A stretch of 64,000 nt of DNA from Verrucomicrobiales bacterium (GTDB lineage: Bacteria; Verrucomicrobiota; Verrucomicrobiia; Verrucomicrobiales; DEV007), in the NCBI GenBank assembly GCA_029213005.1, contig JARGPI010000028.1, positions 31,258 through 95,257 of the forward strand, given 5' to 3'. Numbering within the stretch: the stretch's first letter is position 1; each line of letters starts with the position of its first letter. Below the pieces are notes generated by a model that ran no database searches, had not been told where the DNA came from, and saw only the letters and a program-made list of their open reading frames with translations. A program made the position numbers and the translations under genes. Shown here in pieces: positions 25,714-35,800 of this stretch.

Positions 25714-28700
25714 ATGAGCCTGACTGACGAACTCAAAAACGAGCTGAACAAACGCATCATGGTCCTCGACGGGGCGATGGGGACGACGATTCGGGGCTAT
25801 GGCCTTTCCGAGGCTGATGCCCGGGGTGACCGTTTTAAAAAGAACGAGAAGGATCTGCTCAACAATGGCGATATCCTCTCCCTGACTCAGTCGGACGTGA
25901 TCGGCGATATTCACAAGCGTTTCCTCGAAGCGGGCTCAGATATCATCGAAACGAACACGTTTTCGGGAACGACGCTGGCCCAGAGTGAATTTTTTGTCGA
26001 AGATCCCCGGGAAAAGGGCAAAGGCCGGAAGGATCCCGAGTTCTTTCAGCGCGAAGTTTGTGAAAATCAGTTTCTCCTCGATCTCGCCTGGGAAATCAAT
26101 GTCGAGTCGGCAAAGCTCTGTCGCAAATGGTGCGACCGGATCGGCGAAGAAACGGGCCGGAAACGCTACGTGGCCGGTGCGATCGGGCCAATGACAGTTT
26201 CTCTAACTAACTCGCCGGATGCAGAGGACTCCGGTTTCCGGGTTTGCACGTTTGACCAGGTTCGCGACTCTTATAAGCATCAGATCCGGGCTCTGATCGA
26301 AGGGGGAAGCGATATCATGATGGTGGAGACGATCTTCGATGCGCTCAATGCCAAAGCAGCGCTCGTGGCGCTCCGCGAAGTTTATGACGAGGATAATATC
26401 GAGCTTCCGATCATCGTTTCCGCTGCGGTAGGTCGCGGTGGTGAGACTTTGATTTCAGCTCAAAAAGCCGAAGCTCTCTGGAATGCGGTTGCCCATGCCA
26501 ATCCGCTTGCCATCGGGCTGAACTGCTCGCTGGGGCCGGATTTGATGGAGCCGCATCTCGCGCACCTTTCTAAAGTTGCGGAGACCTTTGTGTCGGCATA
26601 TCCGAACGCCGGTCTGCCGAATCCGTTGGCACCGACCGGTTTCGATTTGTTGCCGCCGGACATGGAGCGCTTTCTCGGTGATTTTGCAAACCAGGGGCTC
26701 GTCAATTTGATCGGTGGCTGTTGCGGGAATACACCCGAACACGTCGCCGCCATTGCAAAGGTCGCTGAAAAGTATCCACCCCGCCAGATTCCCACTCCCG
26801 AGCCGGTTATGAGGCTCAGTGGTTCGGAGGTTTACAACCACACCAGTGAGAAAAATTTCCTCATGGTCGGGGAGCGAACCAACGTCGCCGGTTCTCCAAA
26901 ATTCAAGAAACTGGTCAAAGAAGACAAGCTGGAAGAGGCCGTGGCGATCGCCCGTCAACAGGTTGAAAACGGGGCTCCCGTGATCGACATCTGTATGGAT
27001 GAAGGGATGTTGGACGGCGTCGAGGTGATGACCCGATACCTCCAGCTCCTCGCTTCCGAACCGGATGTCGCGGCAGTGCCGATTATGGTCGATTCCTCGA
27101 AATGGGAGATCATCGAAGCCGGTCTGAAGTGTATTCAGGGTAAAGGAATCGTGAACTCGATCTCGCTGAAAGAGGGCGAAGACGCCTTTCGGGAAAACGC
27201 GAGAAAAGTCATGAAATACGGCGCCGCCGTGGTTGTCATGGCGTTTGATGAAAAAGGACAGGCGGACAGCTACGAAAGCAAAATCCGGATCTGTGAGCGT
27301 GCCTACCGTATTTTGGTCGATGAAGTGGGCTTCAATCCCGAGGACATTATTTTCGATCCCAACATCCTCACCGTCGCAACGGGAATGGATGAGCATAACA
27401 ACTATGCCGTCGATTTCATCGAAGCGACTCGCTGGATAAAAGAGAACCTTCCCGGGGCAAAAGTTTCCGGTGGGGTATCGAATATTTCCTTCAGTTTCCG
27501 CGGGAACAACACGGTCCGCGAAGCGATGCACGCGGCCTTCCTCTACCACGCCGGAAAAGCGGGGATGGACATGGGGATCGTCAATCCGGGGATGCTGGAA
27601 GTTTACGACGAGGTGGAGCCGAAATTGCTCAAACTGGTCGAGGACGTCCTTTTGAACCGTAACGATGGTGCGACCGAAGCTCTGATCGACTACGCCGAAG
27701 AGCTGAAAAACAAAGGGGCTCACAAAACCGACCGGGCAAGCGGTCCGGACCTGTCGTGGCGCGAAGGAACCTCCGTCACCGAGCGGATGACTCATGCTCT
27801 GGTTAAAGGAATTACCGACTTTATCGTCGAGGATACCGAGGAGGCACGTCTCGCTCTCGGGAAGCCGCTCAACGTGATCGAAGGTCCGTTGATGGACGGT
27901 ATGAAAGTGGTGGGGGGGCTTTTCGGATCCGGGAAAATGTTCCTGCCGCAGGTGGTGAAGAGCGCCCGGGTCATGAAAAAGGCCGTCGCTTATCTGGAGC
28001 CGTTTATGCTCGCGGAGAAAGAGGAAGGTGCCGAGGATAACGCTCCGGTTTTTGTGATCGCAACGGTGAAGGGCGACGTTCACGACATCGGGAAAAACAT
28101 CGTAGGTGTGGTTTTGGGCTGTAACGGCTACAAAGTGATCGACCTCGGTGTGATGGTGGATTGCGAGCGCATTATGGCCGCAGCTGTGGAGCACAAAGCG
28201 GATATCGTCGGGATGAGTGGTCTGATCACTCCGTCTCTCGACGAGATGATTGCGAACGCCAAAGAGTTCGAGAAAAAGGGATTCAAAGTGCCGCTTCTCG
28301 TCGGAGGTGCGACTACGTCGCGTGCTCACACCGCGATCAAAATCAGCGAAAACTATAGCGAGCCCGTGGTTTACGTCGGTGATGCCTCGCTGGTCGTCGG
28401 CGTCTGTAACAGCCTGCTTTCGGACAACCTCCGCGAAGAGTTTCTCAAACAACATGCTGCTACCGAGATCAAAGAACGCGAAATTTTCGCCGGGAAAGGG
28501 TCTACCGCCGTCTACGTCCCCTACGAAGAAGCGAAGCAAAACCATTACCGGATCGACTGGAAAACATCGGACCTCGCGGTGCCGACTCAGATCGGGAAGC
28601 AGGTTTGGGATCGGGTTCCTCTCGAACAGATTGTTGAGGTCTTCGACTGGAGTCCGTTCTTTCACGCCTGGCAACTGCGGGGAGTGTTTCCAAAAATTCT

Positions 28701-29487
28701 CACTCATAAAGATCACGGCGAAGAAGCTCAGAAACTTTACGACGAGGCCCGCCGAATTCTCGATGATCTCATTGCTAACGACCGGGTGCATTGTCGCGCG
28801 ACCTGGGGCATTTTCCCGGCTCACTCGACCGGGGAGGATATCGAAGTGTTCTCTGATGAGAAAAAGACCGATCAACTCGCGACCTTCCATTTTCTCCGTC
28901 AGCAAAAGGAGAAAATTAAAGAGGGAACTCCCCATCAAAGCCTCGCCGATTTTGTGGCGCCGCAAAGCTGCGGTCGTCCCGATCACATCGGTGGATTTGC
29001 CGTCACGGCGGGAAATGAGATCGAGGAATACGCGAAAACCTTCAAAGACGCCGGGGATGACTACACGGCAATTATTATCCAGTCGTTAGCCGATCGCTTT
29101 GCTGAAGGGCTTGCCGAGTTACTACACAAACGGGTTCGCGACGAGATGGGATTTGGTAAAAACGAAGGGCTCAGCACCGAGGACTATATCAAAGAACGCT
29201 ACCGCGGAATTCGTCCGGCAGCAGGTTATCCGGCCTGTCCGGACCACACTGAAAAGGCCGTGCTTTGGGACTTGCTGGATGTGGAGAAAACCGTCGGGAT
29301 GCAACTCACCACGAGCTATGCGATGTTCCCGCCGTCATCCGTGAGCGGTTTGCACTTCTTTAATGAAGAAGCCCGCTACTTTAACGTTGGGAAAATCAGC
29401 AGAGATCAGCTCGAAGACTATGCCGCAAGGAAAAAGATGTCGATCGAGGAAGCCGAAAAATGGCTCGCGCCCAATCTGGCGGATTGA
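25714..29487 (+). CDS. metH: Cobalamin-dependent methionine synthase MetH
   Basis: About 1257 residues; the enzyme transfers the methyl of methyltetrahydrofolate via cobalamin to homocysteine, in the cytoplasm. Domains in order: homocysteine-binding barrel with zinc Cys at about 271 (GLNCSLGP) and 336/337 (GGCCGNTPEHV); pterin-binding domain (MVGERTNVAGSPKF, SGGVSNISFSFRGNN); cap and cobalamin domains with the axial His at about 790 in DVHDIGKNIVGVVLGC; C-terminal reactivation domain with RPAAGYPACPDH, which binds S-adenosylmethionine. All four modules are present and length is full. ATG 25714 is preferred over GTG 25708. The large antisense frames inside it are shadows. Confidence 0.97.
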   Translation: MSLTDELKNELNKRIMVLDGAMGTTIRGYGLSEADARGDRFKKNEKDLLNNGDILSLTQSDVIGDIHKRFLEAGSDIIETNTFSGTTLAQSEFFVEDPREKGKGRKDPEFFQREVCENQFLLDLAWEINVESAKLCRKWCDRIGEETGRKRYVAGAIGPMTVSLTNSPDAEDSGFRVCTFDQVRDSYKHQIRALIEGGSDIMMVETIFDALNAKAALVALREVYDEDNIELPIIVSAAVGRGGETLISAQKAEALWNAVAHANPLAIGLNCSLGPDLMEPHLAHLSKVAETFVSAYPNAGLPNPLAPTGFDLLPPDMERFLGDFANQGLVNLIGGCCGNTPEHVAAIAKVAEKYPPRQIPTPEPVMRLSGSEVYNHTSEKNFLMVGERTNVAGSPKFKKLVKEDKLEEAVAIARQQVENGAPVIDICMDEGMLDGVEVMTRYLQLLASEPDVAAVPIMVDSSKWEIIEAGLKCIQGKGIVNSISLKEGEDAFRENARKVMKYGAAVVVMAFDEKGQADSYESKIRICERAYRILVDEVGFNPEDIIFDPNILTVATGMDEHNNYAVDFIEATRWIKENLPGAKVSGGVSNISFSFRGNNTVREAMHAAFLYHAGKAGMDMGIVNPGMLEVYDEVEPKLLKLVEDVLLNRNDGATEALIDYAEELKNKGAHKTDRASGPDLSWREGTSVTERMTHALVKGITDFIVEDTEEARLALGKPLNVIEGPLMDGMKVVGGLFGSGKMFLPQVVKSARVMKKAVAYLEPFMLAEKEEGAEDNAPVFVIATVKGDVHDIGKNIVGVVLGCNGYKVIDLGVMVDCERIMAAAVEHKADIVGMSGLITPSLDEMIANAKEFEKKGFKVPLLVGGATTSRAHTAIKISENYSEPVVYVGDASLVVGVCNSLLSDNLREEFLKQHAATEIKEREIFAGKGSTAVYVPYEEAKQNHYRIDWKTSDLAVPTQIGKQVWDRVPLEQIVEVFDWSPFFHAWQLRGVFPKILTHKDHGEEAQKLYDEARRILDDLIANDRVHCRATWGIFPAHSTGEDIEVFSDEKKTDQLATFHFLRQQKEKIKEGTPHQSLADFVAPQSCGRPDHIGGFAVTAGNEIEEYAKTFKDAGDDYTAIIIQSLADRFAEGLAELLHKRVRDEMGFGKNEGLSTEDYIKERYRGIRPAAGYPACPDHTEKAVLWDLLDVEKTVGMQLTTSYAMFPPSSVSGLHFFNEEARYFNVGKISRDQLEDYAARKKMSIEEAEKWLAPNLAD

Positions 29488-29620
29488 TAAAACACTGCTA
29501 TTGACGATAGCATTCACTGCGCGGTAAATTTCCGGAGTCGGTAATCAATCCGATCCGGTATTTGCCGTGACTTCTGTGGGCAGCCGTTTCTGCCCGAACC
29601 TTCCTTCCCTTTATAATGAA

Positions 29621-31168
29621 ATGCTCACGAGAATAAAAAACGCCTTCCGGAAAGCTAACGATATCACGGCCTCAGTGCTTGCCGGAATCGCGAGGCGTTA
29701 TCCGCATGCCGCTAAGTTTCTCGGGATTGTGAGAAGTCGGAGACGTCCCCTTTTTGTTATCTTTTTTCTGGTGATGCATATCATCGGATTTTTCATGTCC
29801 ATTCAGGCCGTGATGCAGACCCGAACCGCGCAGGGAGCTGTGGCGTGGGCGATTTCGCTCAATACGATCCCTGTCATTGCGGTGCCATCCTGGATGGTGT
29901 TCGGCGACAGCCGGATCGATTCCTACACCACGGTTCATCGCGCCGGGCTCGAAAAGGTCCGCCCGTTGGCCCGATCGTTCCTGAAGAATATTGAGTCTGC
30001 TGAAGCGGCCCGTTCGACCGAAGAGCCGACGATGGCTGCTGCAGCGAAATTTGCGTCGCTGCCGCCTCTTCAAGGGAACAAGGCGGAGCTGCTAATCGAT
30101 GGGAAAGCCACCTTTGATTCTATATTCGAAGCGATCGATAAGGCGGAGAAATATATACTTGTCCAATTCTATATCTTAAGGAATGACGGCACCGGAGTTG
30201 AATTAAGAGATCGGCTCGCAGCTAAAGTCGCCGAAGGGGTTCGAGTATTTGTGCTACTCGACGATCTGGGTTGTCTGGATCTGGGGAAAACCTATGTCAA
30301 AGAACTGCGTGATGCCGGAGTCGATGCCCGGTTTTTCATGGATTTTTCAGGGGAGGCGAACCGGTTTCAATTGAATTTCCGGAACCACCGAAAACTCGTC
30401 GTGGTGGACGGCAGGAAGGTCTTTATCGGAGGGCTCAATGTCGGCGACGAATACCTGGGTAAGCATCCCACGATGACACCGTGGCGGGACACACATGTCG
30501 CTCTCACCGGCCCGATCGCCAAGGCCGCCCAGATCTCCTTTGTGGAAGACTGGCACTGGGCAACCGAAGACTTGATTCCGGACCTCGACTGGGATCTGAC
30601 GAAGGAGGATGTCGCCGGTTCGGTCGCGGCAATTGTCCTTCCCTCCGGCCCGGCGGATCCGATCGAGACTTGCTCCATGTTTTTTCTCTCGGCGATCAAC
30701 AATGCCAAAAAGCGGGTGTGGATCGCAACGCCCTATTTCGTTCCCGATGATAAAATTGTGACCGCTCTGCAAATGGCGGCGTTGCGCGGAGTGGAGGTGA
30801 AAATCCTGATACCGGAGAACACTGACAGCCGGCTGGTTCAGCTGTCATCCTACTCCTATCTGGAACCTCTCGAAACGACCGGGGTCGAGATTTATCGTTA
30901 CACCGAGGGTTTCATGCATCAAAAAGTCATCATGGTTGATGATGCGCTTTCTGCGATCGGTTCGGCAAACTTCGACAACCGTTCCTTTCGACTGAATTTT
31001 GAGCTCACGGCCGTGATCCATGACGAAAAGTTTGCCGGAGAGGTCGCAACTATGTTGGAAAATGACTTCTCCAACAGCAGGCCGGCAAAATCGAGTGAAT
31101 TGAAGGAGCGGTCCTTCATTTTCAAACTTTCGGTTCGTCTCGCCCGGCTTCTCGCACCGATTCAGTGA
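29621..31168 (+). CDS. cls: Cardiolipin synthase-like phospholipase D family protein
   Basis: About 515 residues. The N-terminus has two membrane segments (PLFVIFFLVMHIIGFFMSIQ and AVAWAISLNTIPVIAVPSW, the PLDc_N module), then two HKD motifs: HRKLVVVDGRKVFIGGLN at about residue 255, and HQKVIMVDDALSAIGSANFD at about residue 435. This is the bacterial cardiolipin synthase layout: two phosphatidylglycerols give cardiolipin and glycerol at the inner membrane. GTG 29567 in frame would add 18 residues; ATG 29621 is chosen, though neither has a clear ribosome site. It lies downstream of metH but is functionally unrelated to it. Confidence 0.9.
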   Translation: MLTRIKNAFRKANDITASVLAGIARRYPHAAKFLGIVRSRRRPLFVIFFLVMHIIGFFMSIQAVMQTRTAQGAVAWAISLNTIPVIAVPSWMVFGDSRIDSYTTVHRAGLEKVRPLARSFLKNIESAEAARSTEEPTMAAAAKFASLPPLQGNKAELLIDGKATFDSIFEAIDKAEKYILVQFYILRNDGTGVELRDRLAAKVAEGVRVFVLLDDLGCLDLGKTYVKELRDAGVDARFFMDFSGEANRFQLNFRNHRKLVVVDGRKVFIGGLNVGDEYLGKHPTMTPWRDTHVALTGPIAKAAQISFVEDWHWATEDLIPDLDWDLTKEDVAGSVAAIVLPSGPADPIETCSMFFLSAINNAKKRVWIATPYFVPDDKIVTALQMAALRGVEVKILIPENTDSRLVQLSSYSYLEPLETTGVEIYRYTEGFMHQKVIMVDDALSAIGSANFDNRSFRLNFELTAVIHDEKFAGEVATMLENDFSNSRPAKSSELKERSFIFKLSVRLARLLAPIQ

Positions 31169-31178
31169 CCTCGGCTGC

Positions 31179-31739
31179 TTAAACCAATCGTTTTTCGATC
31201 AGCTTAAATTTGTTGTCGTATTTTCCGTCGTTGTGGTTTTTGCAACAACTGTAGCAGGCGACAGAGCGATTCATCCGCTTGACCCGATAGATCACTTCCT
31301 CACAAGCGGGACAGATGTAGGCGAAATTTTTCCTCCGCGTGGTCCGGCCCAGATTCAGCGAGTGACAGCGCTCTTCTCCGGGAATTCCCAGATCGGCGCA
31401 AGCCTGCTTCCATTCATCGCCGTGAGGCTGAATCCTCCGCTTCGGATTCCGGGCATGAGCGACCACATGGGCTAATTCGTGAAGGAAAGTCTGATTGATT
31501 TCGTGATCCCGCTTTTCGTCGGGGAGAAGCTGCAAGCGGGGATTTAACTCGATCTTGGCGAGGTTGGAGTAGGCCCGTCCTGCCGTGGTCCGGAGGCGTT
31601 TGTTCCAGTTTACGGTGACTTTTGCCGCTACCTCACTCAGGTCCAGGGCCTTCAACAATCGCTCGGCACGCGCCGTCAGCCCCTCATCAAAACCGATACG
31701 GATCATCACTTTCTGGGAATTTTTGCCGGGATCGGTCAT
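31179..31739 (-). CDS. SprT-like zinc metalloprotease-fold protein
   Basis: About 186 residues. The zinc-binding HExxH appears in FLHELAHVVAHARN with a further His downstream (QPHGDEWKQACADLGIP), the SprT/SPRTN arrangement. A C-terminal zinc ribbon follows (ICPACEEVIYR and ACYSCCKNHNDGKYDNKF). Eukaryotic relatives cut DNA-protein crosslinks; the bacterial role is uncertain. ATG 31739 is used; GTG 31751 is also in frame. It ends 11 bp from the cls stop (convergent) and follows cysE by 18 bp on the same strand, so may share its transcript. Confidence 0.85.
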   Translation of the reverse strand: MTDPGKNSQKVMIRIGFDEGLTARAERLLKALDLSEVAAKVTVNWNKRLRTTAGRAYSNLAKIELNPRLQLLPDEKRDHEINQTFLHELAHVVAHARNPKRRIQPHGDEWKQACADLGIPGEERCHSLNLGRTTRRKNFAYICPACEEVIYRVKRMNRSVACYSCCKNHNDGKYDNKFKLIEKRLV

Positions 31740-31757
31740 CGGAAAAAACACATCAAT

Positions 31758-32687
31758 CTATTCACCGCCCACAATCCTCTCTTTGGTCTGCTTATCAATC
31801 ACAATGAGCTCTTCCCCTTTCGTACTCACGAAAGAATTGGCCGGTACGCTTTCCCTGAGGAAGACATTGGCGGCGATAGTGGCCCCCTCACCGAGAACGG
31901 TTTGACCTCCCAGAATCGTTGCGTGGGGATAAACGACCACATTGTCACCGACATCGGGGTGCCGTTTGTTTCCTTTGATGATGTTTCCATCTTCGTCTTT
32001 CGGAAAATTTCGCGCTCCCAGGGTGACGCCGTGATAAAGCTTCACGTGGTTCCCGATCACACAGGTTTCACCAATGACGACTCCGGTCCCGTGGTCGATG
32101 AAAAAATGCGTCCCGATCGTCGCTCCGGGATGGATATCGATCCCGGTCAGACCGTGGGCGTATTCTGTCATAATTCTCGGAATCAGAGGGACTTCCAACT
32201 GGTAGAGCAAATGGGCGCAACGTTGGATCGCGATCGCGGTGATGCACGGATAGGCGAGGATAATTTCCTCGATATTCCGCGCAGCCGGGTCGCCTTCATA
32301 TGCGGCTTCAACGTCAGTCGCGAGGATTTGCCGAATTTCCGGCAATCGACCCAGAAACTCGGAAACCACCGTTTGAGCGGCTGACGAATAATCGCCACAC
32401 TTGTCGTATTCAATCCCGTTACGGAATCTCAAGGTTTTTGCAATCTCCCCACTGAGAACGACCATGAGATGCGCAATTCTCTCACTCGTAATCACTTCCA
32501 GCTCCTCAGCAGGCACCGGTTCCTTGTCGTGATAACCCGGGAACAGAACCTGGAGAAGGTTGTCGCAAGTTGCGGTCACCTTCCGGTTTGACGGAAGGCT
32601 GCTTCCGCAGTCGACGCGGTTGATCCCTCCGACTTCCTGATAAGAATCGACAAGGCTCTCCACAATTTCTCGTAACCGGTTTTCCAT
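31758..32687 (-). CDS. cysE: Serine O-acetyltransferase
   Basis: 309 residues, makes O-acetylserine from serine and acetyl-CoA, the first step of cysteine synthesis. The N-terminal helical part is longer than in E. coli CysE, as in the EpsC/SrpH-type enzymes. The left-handed beta-helix follows: DIHPGATIGTHFFIDHGTGVVIGET with catalytic His/Asp, then VKLYHGVTLGARNFP, KRHPDVGDNVVVYPHATILGG. It is followed by sprT-like gene at 18 bp. Upstream sits an inverted repeat at 32733-32752. Confidence 0.92.
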   Translation of the reverse strand: MENRLREIVESLVDSYQEVGGINRVDCGSSLPSNRKVTATCDNLLQVLFPGYHDKEPVPAEELEVITSERIAHLMVVLSGEIAKTLRFRNGIEYDKCGDYSSAAQTVVSEFLGRLPEIRQILATDVEAAYEGDPAARNIEEIILAYPCITAIAIQRCAHLLYQLEVPLIPRIMTEYAHGLTGIDIHPGATIGTHFFIDHGTGVVIGETCVIGNHVKLYHGVTLGARNFPKDEDGNIIKGNKRHPDVGDNVVVYPHATILGGQTVLGEGATIAANVFLRESVPANSFVSTKGEELIVIDKQTKERIVGGE

Positions 32688-32732
32688 TGGCTGGTACCCC
32701 CGAAATAACTAAGAAAACGGGAAATTTCCAAG

Positions 32733-32752
32733 CATAAAACAATTATTTTATG
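32733..32752. promoter_or_regulatory. Perfect inverted repeat upstream of cysE
   Basis: CATAAAA and TTTTATG arms around CAATTA, 46 bp upstream of the cysE start. It could be an operator; no regulator is identifiable. The rest of the 203-bp gap up to the four-domain enzyme gene shows nothing clear. Confidence 0.3.
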
Positions 32753-32890
32753 GGAATCTGCCGAGCCACAGAATTCCCCTGCGGATCGACAAATCCAGAC
32801 TGGCACTTCATTACCCTTGTTTCAACTGTTCCGTCCCATTATATTAACAGTGAATCAGCGCGGTGCACTGGTTCGACTCCTTGACCCTGA

Positions 32891-35800
32891 ATGAAGTATT
32901 TCCGCCTCTTGTTTATTCTTTCTGTCTCGTTTGTCGCGACATTTTCTTTTCCGGGGGAGATCTCAGGTCGATTCGCCCCTCCCGAGGGTAAAGTTCTGGT
33001 TCTCATCGGGCAGGATAACGCTTCGGTCGGTGGATCTGCCAGTTATCGGGACGGTTATGTGGAAAATGTGGGAACGCCGGGAGGTGTTAGCCATTATATT
33101 CATTTTTCGGAAGGCTGGACGAGTCCCTACGGCTTCGAGTTTAAGGACGGGGCGATCCCGGGGCTGAACTATGAAGCGGACTGGGGTGCCGGTCCCATGG
33201 ATTTGAAGGCCTACCTGGAATCCCCGATGCTGGATCGCTGCGTGATCCATCTGTCGATCTCTTTCGCGGGGAACAGTGAGGAATCGGTTGCAGACGGTGA
33301 GTTCGATCATCTGATCGTCGAGCTGACTGAACAGATTGCCGCTCATCAGGAACACCCTTTCCTGATTCGGATCGGCCATGAATTGGGCCTGCCGGGAAAC
33401 CGCTACGATCCCGCCGGGTTCCGGAAATCGTTCCGCCGGATCGTCGATGCGCTGCGGGTCGATAAATTACCGAATTTTGCCATCGTTTATGCGGCCGGAA
33501 GTGAAGTGAAGGCCGGGCAGTTCGAGGAATACGATCCCGGCTCCGAATATTACGACTGGATCGGGTACTCCTGGTGGGGAGAGGAAAATAACGGCCGCTA
33601 TGCACTTGAGTTTGCGAGGAAAGTCGAAAAGCCGGTCATCATTACCGAAGCCACTCCCCGGGGGCAGGATTTCGAAGTGGCGGATCCCGCCGATCTTTGG
33701 GAGGGATGGTTTAAAAAATTCTTCGATCACATCGAGAATAATACGGATGTGATTCGTGCGATATCCTATATCAACTGTGACTGGGAGTCTCAGGATATGT
33801 GGGAAGGATGGGGGCAAACCCGCATCGAATCGTCCCCTGATTTACTACAGCTCTGGAGAGAAAAGATGAATCTGCCGATGTATCTCAATTCGGTGGATAA
33901 ACCTTATTCTCACATCGGTTTTCCGGCCCCCTATGCTGAGCCGGATAAGGCAACGGTGGAACCCTATTCTCTATATAAAGATCCTGAGTCGCCCGTGGAA
34001 AAACGGGTCGAGGATTTGGTCGGGAAAATGACTCTCGATGAAAAAATTGCCCAACTCACCGGATGGTGGGACCGGGATGAACACAAATTACGTCGCGAGG
34101 GCGAAATTTTCGATCGGGAGTTCTATCTCGGTCGGGCCCCCTACGGTATCGGAGTGATTGGCCCGACGAATCTCAATATCGAAGAGGACATCCGGCAACA
34201 CAGCGCGCTTCAGGAATTTGCGACTCGTGATACGAGGCTTGGAATCCCGCCATTGCGATACGCGGAGGCGACTCATGGAGTTGTCCGGATCGGGGCGACC
34301 TCTTTTCCCTCACCGATCGCCTTATCCTGTAGTTGGAATCCCGGCCTGATCGAAAAAGTCTATTCCCAAATTGGCAGGGAGGCCGCCTCCAGAGGGATCT
34401 ATCAAGTGCTGTCTCCCAATATCAGTGTCGCCGGGGATCTCCGCTGGGGGCAGCTGGATGAAACCCTGGGTGAAGATCCTTTTCTTACCGGGCGACTGGG
34501 GACCGCGATGGTTCAGGGCCTTCAGGGGAGTAACACCGGTGTGATTGCTCCGGGTCACGTCGCTGCCACGGTGAAATACTTCGCCGGGTCCGGGTCCGGC
34601 ATCGGTGGTAGAGACGGGGCACCCTATTCCGGAGGGAAACGGCAGTTACTCGAATCGGAAGTCGCGCCATTTCGTTACCTCGTAAAAAACGCTAAACCGG
34701 CTGCTCTTATCCCGGCATCAAATACGATTCAAGGGGTGCCCGGAACGATCAATTCCTGGTTGCTGAATGACGTGTTGCGCCGCGATCTTGAATACCGGGG
34801 ATTAATTATCGGGGATTCGGGTGCGATTCCGACCATTCGAAATCTCCATAAAATCGGGAATAGCGATGAAGAGGTGGCGACCCTTGCGATGGATGCAGGC
34901 GTGCAGCTCGAACTACCCGGGAATGAAGGATTCCAACACCTCGCCGCTTTAGTCGAGAAAAGAGACATCAGCCGCACCCAGATCGAAAGCGCGGTAAAAG
35001 CGGTGCTCGATCTAAAATTCCGTCTCGGGCTTTTCGAAACCCCGACGCTTTCCTATGCCGAAGCGACCGAACTGACCACCGCGGAGTCCAACCGGGAGCT
35101 GGTGCTCGAAGCGGCGCGCCAGTCGATCGTGCTGTTAAAAAACAATGGTATCCTTCCTCTCGATCCGGCGAATATCGGGAAGATAGCAGTGATCGGTCCC
35201 AACTCGGACGTGTGTCGCCTGGGCTCCTCTTCCGGAAGTCCGCGGCAGTCCGTTTCTCTACTGGATGGGATAAGAGCCTACTTCCTGGATGGAGAGATCG
35301 AGGTGCTGCATGCCAAGGGATGCCTGATCGCTCTCAATGACACCCAGGATTCCTACCTGAACTGGCGACACGTGAACGACGTGAACTTCGTTTCCGTCGA
35401 ACACAATCTGCCGCTCATCGAAGAAGCCGTCGAGGTCGCCAATAAGGCCGATGTCGTCGTGCTCGCCCTGGGGAGCAACGCTTTGCTGGAAAGGAAGACC
35501 CGGTCCGGCGGTCACCTCGGCGACCGGGCTACGCTGAATCTGACGGATTCACAGATCAAGCTGGCAGAGGAAGTATTAAAAACCGGAAAGCCGGTTATTC
35601 TGTATCTCAGCAACGGGCGTCCAGTGACTCTTGGGCACCTCGCCGGGAAGTGTGAGGCGATCCTAACCGGTCACTACAATGGGCAGGAAACCGGCATCGC
35701 TGCGACGGAGGTTCTTTTCGGTCGGACCAATCCATCCGGTAAATTGACCGTTAGCTGGCCGCATTCGGTATCTCAGCTGCCTGTTCACTACAATCAGGCT

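Noticed and set aside
26455..28986. 843-codon open frame antisense to metH
   Set aside because: It is the shadow of a highly conserved gene with strong codon bias; no domain, signal or ribosome site supports it.
29496..29512. TGCTAT/ATAGCA hairpin after metH as a terminator
   Set aside because: Short 6-bp stem without a T-run; too weak to call.
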